A stretch of DNA of 64,000 bases from Methylibium rhizosphaerae (GTDB lineage Bacteria > Pseudomonadota > Gammaproteobacteria > Burkholderiales > Burkholderiaceae_C). The stretch lies in NCBI RefSeq assembly GCF_006386545.1, contig NZ_SWAR01000026.1, forward strand, positions 1 through 64,000. The letters run 5' to 3'. Below the pieces are notes generated by a model. The model had not been told where the DNA came from. It searched no databases and saw nothing but the letters and a program-made list of their open reading frames with translations. The translations under genes and the position numbers were made by a program. Positions 28,700 through 36,327 of the stretch are shown here, piece after piece (position 1 is the stretch's first letter; every line of letters starts with the position of its first letter).

Positions 28700-30267
28700 G
28701 GAGAGACGGCTGTCTGTTCTTGGGAAGCGGGCCGCGCGGACCCCGCGCCGTTGCGCCCGGAGGCGAAATGCATGATCTCTTCCTGCGTGGTGTCGGCGGT
28801 CTGCAGCACGCGCATCAGGCGCCCTTCGTGGAACACCGCCACGCGGTCGGTGAGGCCCAGGATCTCGGGCAGTTCGGAGCTGATCAGCACCACGCCGATG
28901 CCTTGCGCGGCGAGCTGGTCCATCAACTGGTAGATGGCGTACTTGGCGCCCACGTCGATACCGCGCGTGGGCTCGTCGAAGAAGATCACGCGCGCCTCGC
29001 GGAACAGCCACTTCGCGATGACCACCTTCTGCTGGTTGCCGCCGGACAGGAACCGTGCGATCTGATGCGGCCCGGAGGTGCGGATGCCCAGCGTGTCGAT
29101 GAAACGCCTGGCGGTGGCCGCTTCCTCGTCGAAGCGGATGAACCCGCCGCGTCCGCACACTGCGCCGGTGTTGGCCAGGGTGATGTTCTGCGCCACCGTC
29201 ATGCCGATGGCCAGGCCCTGCGCCTTGCGGTCTTCCGACAGGTAGGCGATGCCGTGGGCAATGGCGTCCCTCGGTGAGCGGATGGCGAGTTCGCGGCCGC
29301 ACAGCGACACGCTGCCGCCATCGACCGGGTCGGCGCCGAACACAGCGCGCGCCACCTCGGTGCGGCCGGCGCCGATGAGGCCGGAAAACCCGAGCACCTC
29401 GCCGCGCCGCAGCTCGAAGCTCACCGGGCCGAACACATCCTTGATCTGCAACTCGCGCACCGACAGGAGGACCTCGCTGCTCGGCACGCGCTGCCGCGGC
29501 GGGAACTTCTCCTCCATCGAGCGCCCCACCATCAGCGACACGATCTCGTCGACCGAGGTGTCCGCGAAATTCATCGTGCGGATGCGAAGGCCGTCGCGCA
29601 GCACCGTGACCCGGTCCACGATGCCCGCCATCTCGTCCAGCCGGTGCGAGATGTAGACGATGCCCACGCCGGAACGCTTCAGCTCGTGGATGACCTTGAA
29701 CAGCCGGCCGGTCTCCGCCTCGGTCAGCGAGGAGGTGGGCTCGTCCATGATGACCACCTTCGCATTCATGGACAGCGCCTTGGCGATCTCGACCATCTGC
29801 TGCTGCGCGACCGGGAGCCCGCGCACTGGAAGCCGGGGATCGATCTCGACGCCCAGGCGCGCCAGGCAGCGCCGGGCATCGGCATGCAGGCGCTTGCGGT
29901 CGATGAACCAGCCGCGCTTCGGCTCACGGGCGAGGAAGATGTTCTCCGCCACCGACAGGTGCGGTATGAGGTTCAGCTCCTGGTGGATCATCACCACGCC
30001 GTGCGCTTCGGCCACGCGCGGTGAAGCGAAGACCTGGCGGTGCCCCTCGAAGTCGATCGTCCCGGCGTCGGGCTGGTAGACGCCGCTCATGACCTTCATC
30101 AGCGTCGACTTGCCCGCGCCGTTCTCGCCGCAGACCGCATGCACTTCTGCACCCCGGACGTCGAAGTCGACCTGGTCGAGCGCGGTGACGCCGGCAAATG
30201 CCTTGCGGATGCCGGCCAGCCGCAGCAGCGGCGCAGGCATGGGGTCGGCTTGTCGGGCAGAAGACAT
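28696..30267 (-). CDS. sugar ABC transporter ATPase, two-domain (RbsA family)
   Basis: A 523-residue ATPase with two nucleotide-binding domains. The first is canonical: Walker A GENGAGKST, signature near LPVAQQQMVEIAKAL, Walker B VVIMDEPTSSL. The second has the degenerate Walker A LIGAGRTE and signature LSGGNQQK, then FFDEPTRGIDVGAK, as usual for RbsA/MglA. First gene of the leftward operon; the start ATG at 30267 has no strong ribosome binding site, and an ATG nine codons later is possible. Its promoter region holds the operator array for the divergent GntR regulator. Confidence 0.93.
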   Translation of the reverse strand: MSSARQADPMPAPLLRLAGIRKAFAGVTALDQVDFDVRGAEVHAVCGENGAGKSTLMKVMSGVYQPDAGTIDFEGHRQVFASPRVAEAHGVVMIHQELNLIPHLSVAENIFLAREPKRGWFIDRKRLHADARRCLARLGVEIDPRLPVRGLPVAQQQMVEIAKALSMNAKVVIMDEPTSSLTEAETGRLFKVIHELKRSGVGIVYISHRLDEMAGIVDRVTVLRDGLRIRTMNFADTSVDEIVSLMVGRSMEEKFPPRQRVPSSEVLLSVRELQIKDVFGPVSFELRRGEVLGFSGLIGAGRTEVARAVFGADPVDGGSVSLCGRELAIRSPRDAIAHGIAYLSEDRKAQGLAIGMTVAQNITLANTGAVCGRGGFIRFDEEAATARRFIDTLGIRTSGPHQIARFLSGGNQQKVVIAKWLFREARVIFFDEPTRGIDVGAKYAIYQLMDQLAAQGIGVVLISSELPEILGLTDRVAVFHEGRLMRVLQTADTTQEEIMHFASGRNGAGSARPASQEQTAVSP

Positions 30268-30285
30268 GGGTCGAGGGGCCCCTCA

Positions 30286-30300
30286 ATTGGTAAGACCAAT
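30286..30300. promoter_or_regulatory. GntR/FadR-type operator, site 1
   Basis: ATTGGTAAGACCAAT is a perfect inverted repeat (ATTGGT/ACCAAT with a 3-base centre), 19 bases upstream of the sugar ATPase start. It matches the TGGT-N3-ACCA pattern typical of FadR-subfamily regulators and is the most symmetrical of four related sites in this spacer. Confidence 0.75.
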
Positions 30301-30317
30301 ATATCAATGAGACCGAC

Positions 30318-30329
30318 TTGGCCTTACCA
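30318..30329. promoter_or_regulatory. GntR/FadR-type operator, site 2
   Basis: TTGGCCTTACCA; its reverse complement TGGTAAGGCCAA matches site 1 at all but one position of the TGGTAAGACCAA core. Confidence 0.65.
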
Positions 30330-30357
30330 GACAAACCCGAATGACGGCAATCCGCGG

Positions 30358-30369
30358 ATTGGTCAGGCC
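30358..30369. promoter_or_regulatory. GntR/FadR-type operator, site 3
   Basis: ATTGGTCAGGCC shares the TTGGT-MAG-RCC core. Its TGGTCAGGCC forms a 10-base inverted repeat with site 4, 26 bases away, which could also allow a hairpin or a looped complex. Confidence 0.6.
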
Positions 30370-30392
30370 GAGGGTATCCTTCCGCCGAGGAA

Positions 30393-30404
30393 TTGGCCTG
30401 ACCA
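30393..30404. promoter_or_regulatory. GntR/FadR-type operator, site 4
   Basis: TTGGCCTGACCA; reverse complement TGGTCAGGCCAA. It ends 16 bases before the regulator's start codon, so binding here would autoregulate the GntR gene. Confidence 0.65.
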
Positions 30405-30420
30405 CTTTTGTACCCAACGG

Positions 30421-31152
30421 ATGACTTCCATGGCGTCGACTTCGAAGTCCGGCGACTCGCGTCGGCTCTACCAGCAGGTGGCCGACCAGATCCGGGCCGT
30501 CATCGAGCAGAACGGCTTCGTGCCCGGATCGCGGCTGCCGCCCGAGCGCGAACTGGCTTCGCAGCTGGGCGTGTCCAGGCCGTCGCTGCGCGAGGCCCTG
30601 ATCGCCCTCGAGATCGAGGGCCGGATCGAAATCCGGATGAGCTCGGGTGTCTACGTCTGCGCGGCGCCGGAACCATCGAACACCGATGTGCAGTCCCTCG
30701 GCGAAAGCCCCAGCGAACTGATGCAGGCGCGTGCAGTGCTCGAAGGGTCGGTCGTGTCACTCGCCGCGGCCCGCGCCAACAGGCAGGGTGTCGAACGCGT
30801 CAGAGCCTGCCTGGACGCGATGCGGCACGAGGTGCAACGCGGCCAGTCGCCGGTGGACGCAGACCGCCGCTTTCACGTGGCCATCGCCGAACTGACCGGC
30901 AACTCCATCCTCGCTCGACTGGTGGGCGAACTGTTCGACGGCCGGCATGGCGCCATCTCCTCGCGCATGTCACGCCACTCGGAGACGGCGCGGACCTGGG
31001 AATCGGCCCTGCAGGAGCACGAACGGATCTGCCAGGCCCTGGAGTCACGCGACCCGCAGGAGGCCACGGCGGCGATGCTGTCGCACCTGAAGGCCTCCCG
31101 CGCACGCTGGATCGGCGAGTCCTCCGCAGGAAGCGACGACGAGCACGCTTGA
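30421..31152 (+). CDS. GntR-family (FadR subfamily) regulator of the sugar operon
   Basis: A 243-residue transcription factor. N-terminal winged helix (about residues 12-75: LYQQVADQIRAVIEQNG, PPERELASQLGVSRPSLREALIALEIEGRIE) and a C-terminal all-helical FCD domain with metal-site residues in ADRRFHVAIAELTGNS and HERICQAL. FCD regulators bind sugar acids or other small carboxylates. Divergent from the sugar operon across a spacer with four matching operators, so it is almost surely its local repressor; the effector may be L-fuconate or a downstream keto acid. A second ATG at 30430 is an alternative start. Confidence 0.9.
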   Translation: MTSMASTSKSGDSRRLYQQVADQIRAVIEQNGFVPGSRLPPERELASQLGVSRPSLREALIALEIEGRIEIRMSSGVYVCAAPEPSNTDVQSLGESPSELMQARAVLEGSVVSLAAARANRQGVERVRACLDAMRHEVQRGQSPVDADRRFHVAIAELTGNSILARLVGELFDGRHGAISSRMSRHSETARTWESALQEHERICQALESRDPQEATAAMLSHLKASRARWIGESSAGSDDEHA

Positions 31153-31220
31153 CGCCGACTGTGGGGCCGGGCCGAGCCGCCGAAAGACACCGCGCACCGC
31201 TCTGCCCCACCGCGGCCCTG

Positions 31221-31652
31221 CTACGGCTTCCGGCCGGAAGGCGCGAGTTGCCGCTGCCGCTTCTCCAGCGCCCCGGCAGAAGCCGCCTTCAGAAGCCGCT
31301 GGAACGACGGGCACGCCGCGTGGCTCGGCGCAGGGCACGCCGCGGCGTGCCGCAAGCCCTCGATCATGGCCTTCAGCCGCTTGACCATCCGCTCGAGCTC
31401 GTCGGCCTTGGCCGCCAGCATGGCGCGGTCGATGTTCGGCTCACCCCCTGGCGTGAACATCGCGCGGATTTCATCGAGCGAGAACCCGGCCGCCTGCCCC
31501 AGCGCGATGAGGGCGAGCTGGTCCAGCACGGCCGGTGAGAACTTGCGGCGGGCGCCTGCCGACTCGAGCGAGCGGATGAGGCCCTTGCGTTCGTAGTAGC
31601 GCAGCGCGGAGGCCGCCACCCCCGACTTCCTTGCGACTTCCGAGATGTCCAT
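31221..31652 (-). CDS. MerR-family transcriptional regulator
   Basis: A 143-residue regulator. The N-terminal MerR helix-turn-helix is clear (DISEVARKSGVAASALRYYERKGLI), followed by the ARRKFSPAVLDQLALIALGQAAGFSLDEI wing segment (in two pieces), a dimerising coiled coil (AMLAAKADELERMVKRL) and a C-terminal tail with three Cys in AACPAPSHAACP, a possible metal or redox sensor. The four-Cys SoxR cluster is not present. Divergent from the DUF2938 gene, with a classic long-spacer promoter between them. Confidence 0.88.
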   Translation of the reverse strand: MDISEVARKSGVAASALRYYERKGLIRSLESAGARRKFSPAVLDQLALIALGQAAGFSLDEIRAMFTPGGEPNIDRAMLAAKADELERMVKRLKAMIEGLRHAAACPAPSHAACPSFQRLLKAASAGALEKRQRQLAPSGRKP

Positions 31653-31662
31653 GCGAAACCGC

Positions 31663-31693
31663 TTGACTTGAAGTTGACTTCAACTTCTACCAT
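31663..31693 (+). promoter_or_regulatory. MerR-type long-spacer promoter with dyad
   Basis: TTGACT (31663-31668) and TACCAT (31688-31693) are 19 bases apart. Between them is the perfect 16-base dyad TTGAAGT-TG-ACTTCAA (31668-31683). This is the arrangement used by MerR activators, which untwist the spacer on induction. It lies upstream of the DUF2938/flavoprotein genes and beside the divergent MerR gene start (31652). Confidence 0.8.
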
Positions 31694-31735
31694 GCCTTGA
31701 ACACATCGACGAGTCAACGGTTTCAAGGAGTCCTG

Positions 31736-32230
31736 ATGCCCTCTTCCCTGCTCATCGCGCACGTCACCCTCGTCGGTATCGGCGCCACGGCCCTCATGGA
31801 CGCCTGGCTCGCCAGCCTGTCGCGACTGGGCGTGCCGACCGCCAGCTTCGCCATGGTGGGTCGATGGGTCGGCCACATGCCGCGCGGCCGGTTCGCTCAT
31901 GCCGCCATCGCCAAGGCGCCGCCCGTTCGCCACGAGCTCGTCCTTGGCTGGCTGACCCACTACCTGGTCGGCATCGCCTACGCCGCCGTGCTGGTCGCCC
32001 TGCAGGGTGCCGGCTGGCTCGAGCGGCCGACGTTCGCGCCGGCCCTGGCCGTCGGCATCGCGACGGTGGCCGCCCCCTGGTTCGTGATGCAGCCGGCGAT
32101 GGGTTCCGGCTTCCTCGCCACGAAGACGACCACGCCCCTGAAGAACTGCCTGCGCAGCCTGGCCAACCACTCGGTGTTCGGCACCGGTCTCTACCTGGCG
32201 GCCGCAGCACTTGCCGGCCTCGTTGCGTAG
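31736..32230 (+). CDS. DUF2938 family integral membrane protein
   Basis: A 164-residue inner-membrane protein with about four hydrophobic helices (start LLIAHVTLVGIGATALMDAW; PFAPALAVGIATVAAPWFV-like helix; final SVFGTGLYLAAAALAGL). It has the conserved GRWVGHMPRGRF and PAMGSGFLATKTTTPLKNC segments of DUF2938. AAGGAG precedes the ATG at 31736. It is transcribed with the WrbA-like flavoprotein from the MerR-type promoter. The molecular function of the family is not known to me. Confidence 0.85.
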   Translation: MPSSLLIAHVTLVGIGATALMDAWLASLSRLGVPTASFAMVGRWVGHMPRGRFAHAAIAKAPPVRHELVLGWLTHYLVGIAYAAVLVALQGAGWLERPTFAPALAVGIATVAAPWFVMQPAMGSGFLATKTTTPLKNCLRSLANHSVFGTGLYLAAAALAGLVA

Positions 32231-32275
32231 GTCGCGCGTCCCGCACTCACCCACTCACCTTCCCGGAGCCCCCGC

Positions 32276-32845
32276 ATGAGCAAGCTCGCCATCGTCTATC
32301 ACAGCGCACACGGCCACACCGAACACATTGCCCGACACGTGCATCTCGGCGCGCAGGACGTCGAGGAGGTCGATACCCGCCTGCTCAAGGCCGAAGACAT
32401 CGCCCGAGCGCCTGACGAGCTCGTCGAATACGACGGCTTCGTCTTCGGCTCGCCGACCTACCTGGGCGGCGTCAGCGGCCCGTTCAAGAGCTTCATGGAC
32501 TCGACCGGCCGGCTGTGGCGCACCCAGCAGCTGAAGGGCCGCCTGGCGGCCGGCTTCACCGTGTCGTCGCTGCCTGCGGGCGACAAGCAGTCCACCTTGC
32601 TGTCCATGTTCGTCTTCAGCATGCAGCACGGCATGTTGTGGGTCGGCAACCCCATCCTGCCCGAGCAGCACAGCGGCGTGCCCTACGACGAGGCGGCCAA
32701 CCGCCTGGGCTCTTGGTCGGGGCTGATGGCTCAGGCCGGGCACTCGGCGCCCGCGGACTCGTTCGTGCCTGGGGACATCAAGACCGCGCGCATGTTTGGC
32801 CGGCACGTTGCGCAGAGCCTGAATCGCGTGAGCGTTCCTGCCTGA
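32276..32845 (+). CDS. WrbA-like flavodoxin-fold NAD(P)H:quinone oxidoreductase
   Basis: A 189-residue flavoprotein. The FMN phosphate loop is AIVYHSAHGHTEHIA at the N-terminus, and FGSPTYLGGVSGPFKSFMD with STGRLW matches the WrbA-type FMN-binding and quinone-site loops. Such enzymes reduce quinones by two electrons, limiting semiquinone stress. It is controlled by the MerR-type promoter together with DUF2938, suggesting a response to an electrophile or redox-active compound. Its 3' end overlaps the convergent ATP-grasp-like gene by 68 bases. Confidence 0.85.
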   Translation: MSKLAIVYHSAHGHTEHIARHVHLGAQDVEEVDTRLLKAEDIARAPDELVEYDGFVFGSPTYLGGVSGPFKSFMDSTGRLWRTQQLKGRLAAGFTVSSLPAGDKQSTLLSMFVFSMQHGMLWVGNPILPEQHSGVPYDEAANRLGSWSGLMAQAGHSAPADSFVPGDIKTARMFGRHVAQSLNRVSVPA

Positions 32846-34190
32846 GCGATGCCGATGGGCTGCCGGCGAGGTCCGGCGCTTCGTACACCGGAGCAAACCC
32901 GCCTCCGGGCGTGCGGAAGTTGGTGGTCTGGCCTTGATAGAGCCGGGCCGCGGCCCACTGCACCTGGCCCTCGTACACATAGCTGCGCAGGTCGAACTTG
33001 AGCACCTGCGACGGATCGCCCTCGTGCAGCCGGCGTTCGCCGGGCGGGACCAGCGCCTGCGCGACGTAGCCGCCGGCCAGGATCTCCTGCCACACGCGCT
33101 GGGTGAGCTTGTCGCCGCGGTAGGCCGCCCGGCCGCCGAAACCCGCATACGGCTTGAAGAACAGCCGCTTTCGCCCGGCCCACAGGCGCGGGGCATTGGC
33201 ACCGTCGACGATCTCGGTGCGAGGGATGCCGGCCAGCAGTGCCGCCTGCGTGGGCTGCGGCACACCGAGCCGCTGCAGTTGCGACGGGTCGGTCAGCAAC
33301 GCGAGGTTGCGCTTGTCCGCATACAGCGCATGCGCTTGCGGATGCGGCGTCACCACGGCCGCGCGCTCAACGTAGGCCTTGCGCAAGGTGGCGCTGCCCT
33401 CGGCCTCGAAGTAGAAGTCCGTCAGGCGGTTGTAGACGAGGTCGATCGGCTGCTCTGCGGCATACAGCACGCCGCTTCGCAGCTGGAGCTCCGACGGATC
33501 GGCAATGACCGCCGCAATGCCGTGCGCCTCGAACAGCTGCTTGAACAGCAGGAACTCCGGATAGAGGTACTGATCCGCCGGCCGCTCGTCGACGATGGCG
33601 ATGCCGCGCAGCGGGCCGCTGCGGCCGCTGGCCGCCCATTCCCGCCGGAACATCGCGACGATGCGGGCCTCGAACGCATCGGCCAGGGCAACCGGCGGCA
33701 GCAGGCGCTGGATCGGCGTGCAGCAAGCGCGCTGGGCGCGGGCGAGCAGCGCGTTGAGCATGGCACCGCCGGCATTGGTGTTGATCTCGATGAGGCCGAC
33801 GCCGGCCTCGGTGGCATGGAAGTCGTAGCCGAGAAAGACGCCGCGCGCGCCGCCGGCGTCGTGACGGGCGATCTGCGGTGAGCGCTCGAGCACTTCCTTG
33901 CGGTAGGCCGGCAAGGCAACGACCGATTCGATGGCCTCGATCAATGCCGCGATGCGCTGGTTGTGCGCCGGGGAGACGAACACCGGGCGTGCCGCGAACA
34001 CATGCGGGCAGCGCTGCCGGAGCAGCTCGTGGAGTCCCGTCGTCGCCGCGGCAGCTGCCGACAAGGCCTGTTCGAGCGCGTCACCGTTGAGGCTGACGCA
34101 GAAGCATTCGGCGTTCAGGCGCTCGCTGTTCAGCGTGGCAAGCGCCGGCTCGAGCGCACCGGGGGACGGGGGGTCGCAGGAAAGGTTCAT
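32778..34190 (-). CDS. ATP-grasp-like protein of unknown function coupled to arsenic operon
   Basis: A 470-residue soluble protein. I see features like circularly permuted ATP-grasp or glutathionylspermidine-synthase-type enzymes: FLGYDFHATEAGVGLIEIN with EINTNAGGAMLNAL (a Glu/Asn metal site and Gly-rich loop), LVYNRLTDFYFE, FFKPYAGFGGRAAYRG (Lys and Gly-rich nucleotide loop) and VLKFDLRSYVYEGQVQWAAARLYQGQTTNFRTPGGGF near the end (in pieces). Its ATG overlaps the ACR3 stop by four bases, so it is translated with the arsenic exporter. It could ligate a peptide or amine, but no substrate is evident. The start is clear; the function is open. Confidence 0.7.
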   Translation of the reverse strand: MNLSCDPPSPGALEPALATLNSERLNAECFCVSLNGDALEQALSAAAAATTGLHELLRQRCPHVFAARPVFVSPAHNQRIAALIEAIESVVALPAYRKEVLERSPQIARHDAGGARGVFLGYDFHATEAGVGLIEINTNAGGAMLNALLARAQRACCTPIQRLLPPVALADAFEARIVAMFRREWAASGRSGPLRGIAIVDERPADQYLYPEFLLFKQLFEAHGIAAVIADPSELQLRSGVLYAAEQPIDLVYNRLTDFYFEAEGSATLRKAYVERAAVVTPHPQAHALYADKRNLALLTDPSQLQRLGVPQPTQAALLAGIPRTEIVDGANAPRLWAGRKRLFFKPYAGFGGRAAYRGDKLTQRVWQEILAGGYVAQALVPPGERRLHEGDPSQVLKFDLRSYVYEGQVQWAAARLYQGQTTNFRTPGGGFAPVYEAPDLAGSPSASLRQERSRDSGSAQRAGQTCARS

Positions 34191-35278
34191 GTGCGCCCTG
34201 CCGCAGCGTGGCCGCGCGCGCCCGCTTCGTACCAGCCCTTGCTCTGGTTCACCAGCCGCACCACCAGCAGCATGACAGGCACCTCGATCAGCACCCCCAC
34301 CACCGTGGCGAGTGCGGCACCCGATTCGAAGCCGAACAGGCTGATGGCGGCGGCCACCGCCAGCTCGAAGAAGTTGCTCGCACCGATGAGCGCGGACGGG
34401 CAGGCCACGCTGTGCGATTCACCCAGCCGGCGGTTCAGCCAATAGGCCAGCGCCGAGTTGAAGAACACCTGGATCAGGATGGGCACAGCCAGCATCGCGA
34501 TCACCAGCGGCTGCTTCAGGATGGCCTCGCCCTGGAAGGCGAACAGCAGCACCAGCGTCGCGAGCAAGGCGGTGATCGACCACGGGCCGATCCGTGCCAG
34601 TGCCGCGTCGAACGCCGCCTGGCCCCTGGCCAGCAGCAGCTTGCGCCACACCTGGGCGATGAACACCGGGATCACGATGTACAGCACCACCGACGTGAGC
34701 AGCGTGTCCCACGGCACCGTGATCGACGAAAGTCCGAGCAGCAAGGCAACGATGGGCGCGAAGGCGAACACCATGATCGTGTCGTTCAGCGCCACCTGGC
34801 TCAAGGTGAACAGCGGATGCCCGTTGGTGAGCCGGCTCCACACGAACACCATGGCGGTGCAGGGAGCGGCCGCCAGCAGGATCAGGCCGGCGATGTAGCT
34901 GTCGAGCTGGGCAGCCGGCAGCCAGGGCGCAAACACCTGCCGCACGAAGATCCAGCCCAGCAGCGCCATCGAGAAGGGCTTGACCGCCCAGTTCACGAAG
35001 AGGGTGACGCCGATGCCGCGCCAGTGCTGGCGCACCTGGTGGAGTGAACCGAAGTCCACCTTCAACAGCATCGGGATGACCATCACCCAGATCAGCAGGC
35101 CGACCGGAATGTTCACCCGGGCCACTTCCATGCGGCCGATGGCCTGGAACGGTGCCGGCAACGCCTGGCCCAGCCCGATGCCGACGACGATGCAGAGAAA
35201 CACCCAGACGGTGAGGTAGCGCTCGAAGACGCTCATGGACGCCGCAGCGTTGCGCGCAGGCAGGGTGGCCGTGTTCAT
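34187..35278 (-). CDS. acr3: ACR3-family arsenite efflux permease
   Basis: A 363-residue inner-membrane transporter that exports As(III) using the proton gradient. About ten hydrophobic helices; the essential Cys of the family is Cys140 in LLAAAPCTAMVFVWS, with the conserved Glu in SNFFELAVAAAISLFG. The start at 35278 (MNTATLPARN) follows GAAGG. It lies 11 bases downstream of the arsenate reductase gene, whose product makes its substrate. Confidence 0.95.
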   Translation of the reverse strand: MNTATLPARNAAASMSVFERYLTVWVFLCIVVGIGLGQALPAPFQAIGRMEVARVNIPVGLLIWVMVIPMLLKVDFGSLHQVRQHWRGIGVTLFVNWAVKPFSMALLGWIFVRQVFAPWLPAAQLDSYIAGLILLAAAPCTAMVFVWSRLTNGHPLFTLSQVALNDTIMVFAFAPIVALLLGLSSITVPWDTLLTSVVLYIVIPVFIAQVWRKLLLARGQAAFDAALARIGPWSITALLATLVLLFAFQGEAILKQPLVIAMLAVPILIQVFFNSALAYWLNRRLGESHSVACPSALIGASNFFELAVAAAISLFGFESGAALATVVGVLIEVPVMLLVVRLVNQSKGWYEAGARGHAAAGRT

Positions 35279-35289
35279 CTGTTGCACCT

Positions 35290-35796
35290 TCAACTGCGGC
35301 CGATCGCGGAGAGCGCGGCCTGCAGCGCGGGGCGGTCCATCGTTGCCAGCGGCAGCGCCAGCAGCTGCAGCATCCGATAGCCGATGGCCTGCCGGGTGAG
35401 CTCGAATGCCCGGCGCTTGGCTTCGTCGCCGCCGCTCGCATTCGACGGGTCGGGGTAGCCCCAGTGCACCTTCACCGGCTGACCGCCGGGGCCGCCGAAG
35501 AACACCGGGCACTGCTCGGCAGCGGCGCTGTCGCACACGGTGATCACGATCGACAACGGCGGCGCACCCTCGGCGCTGAACTCGTCCCAGCTCTTGCTGC
35601 GGTAGCCCGCAGTGTCGACACCCGCGTTCCGGAGCGCTTCGAGCGCGAACGGATTGATGCGGCCGCTGGGCGCGCTGCCGGCGCTGAAGGCCCGCACGTC
35701 CTTGCCGAGCTGCCCGGCCCAGTGATTGAGCATGCCCTCGCTGAGCACGCTGCGCGCCGAGTTGTGGGTGCAGAGGATGAGGACGTTGGTGGTCAC
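35290..35796 (-). CDS. arsC: arsenate reductase, thioredoxin/LMW-phosphatase type
   Basis: Reduces As(V) to As(III). 168 residues from a GTG start at 35796, chosen because AAGGA lies six bases upstream and the protein then begins TTNVLILCTHNSARS; an ATG six codons earlier lacks a ribosome binding site. The CX5R phosphatase-type loop CTHNSARS holds the nucleophile Cys9, and a second Cys pair partner may be in VCDSAAAEQCP. Low-molecular-weight phosphatase fold, extended relative to the 130-residue enzymes by a C-terminal helix region (SAIGRS end). Confidence 0.92.
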   Translation of the reverse strand: MTTNVLILCTHNSARSVLSEGMLNHWAGQLGKDVRAFSAGSAPSGRINPFALEALRNAGVDTAGYRSKSWDEFSAEGAPPLSIVITVCDSAAAEQCPVFFGGPGGQPVKVHWGYPDPSNASGGDEAKRRAFELTRQAIGYRMLQLLALPLATMDRPALQAALSAIGRS

Positions 35797-35824
35797 GGGA
35801 GATCCTTGAGCCATTGCAGGGGCC

Positions 35825-36313
35825 CTAGCAGCAGGAGGAGGACGGCTTGGCCGCCGTCACTGCAATGCCGACGGGCTTGCCTCGTGTCGTGGGCGTGCAG
35901 CAGGCAGAACCGGACGCGGCTCGCGGCGGGGCGTCGCGTTCGCTGAACACCGGAATGTCGGCCAGCGTGTGGAAGTGCTCCCACGCGATGCCCTGCGGGT
36001 CTGTCACCCAGTGCTTCTCGCTTTGCGCGTAGCAGCAGGTCGTCGCGCCTTCATCGAACAGCGCCATGTCGGCGGTCTGTGCGCGAGCCTTCAGCTCGGC
36101 CAGCTCCTGCGCGTCGTCGGTCTGGAAGCCCAGGTGGTCGACGCCCGGCTTGCCGCCGCGCGTGGAAATCGCAAAGTTGACCCGCGGGTCTTCGAGCATC
36201 CACTTGGCGTAGTCACTCTCCAGACGGGTCGGCTCCGCTGCGAAGAGCCTGGAGTAGAAGACCACGCTCTGGGCGAGGTCCTCGACGTGCACATGGACAT
36301 GGAAGCGTTTCAT
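35825..36313 (-). CDS. arsI: ArsI-type C-As lyase (ArsI/CadI family dioxygenase)
   Basis: Fe(II)-dependent extradiol-type dioxygenase that breaks the carbon-arsenic bond of trivalent organoarsenicals such as methylarsenite; 162 residues. The vicinal Cys93-Cys94 (TTCCYAQ) would bind the arsenic; the 2-His-1-Glu metal site fits His5 or His7, His60 (GVDHLGF) and Glu112 (AWEHF). A Cys-rich tail (SACC, SSSCC) is extra. The start at 36313 follows AAGGA. The CadI annotation is the family alternative, but the CC motif and ars context favour ArsI. Confidence 0.9.
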   Translation of the reverse strand: MKRFHVHVHVEDLAQSVVFYSRLFAAEPTRLESDYAKWMLEDPRVNFAISTRGGKPGVDHLGFQTDDAQELAELKARAQTADMALFDEGATTCCYAQSEKHWVTDPQGIAWEHFHTLADIPVFSERDAPPRAASGSACCTPTTRGKPVGIAVTAAKPSSSCC

Positions 36314-36327
36314 CGTGGATTCCTTCT

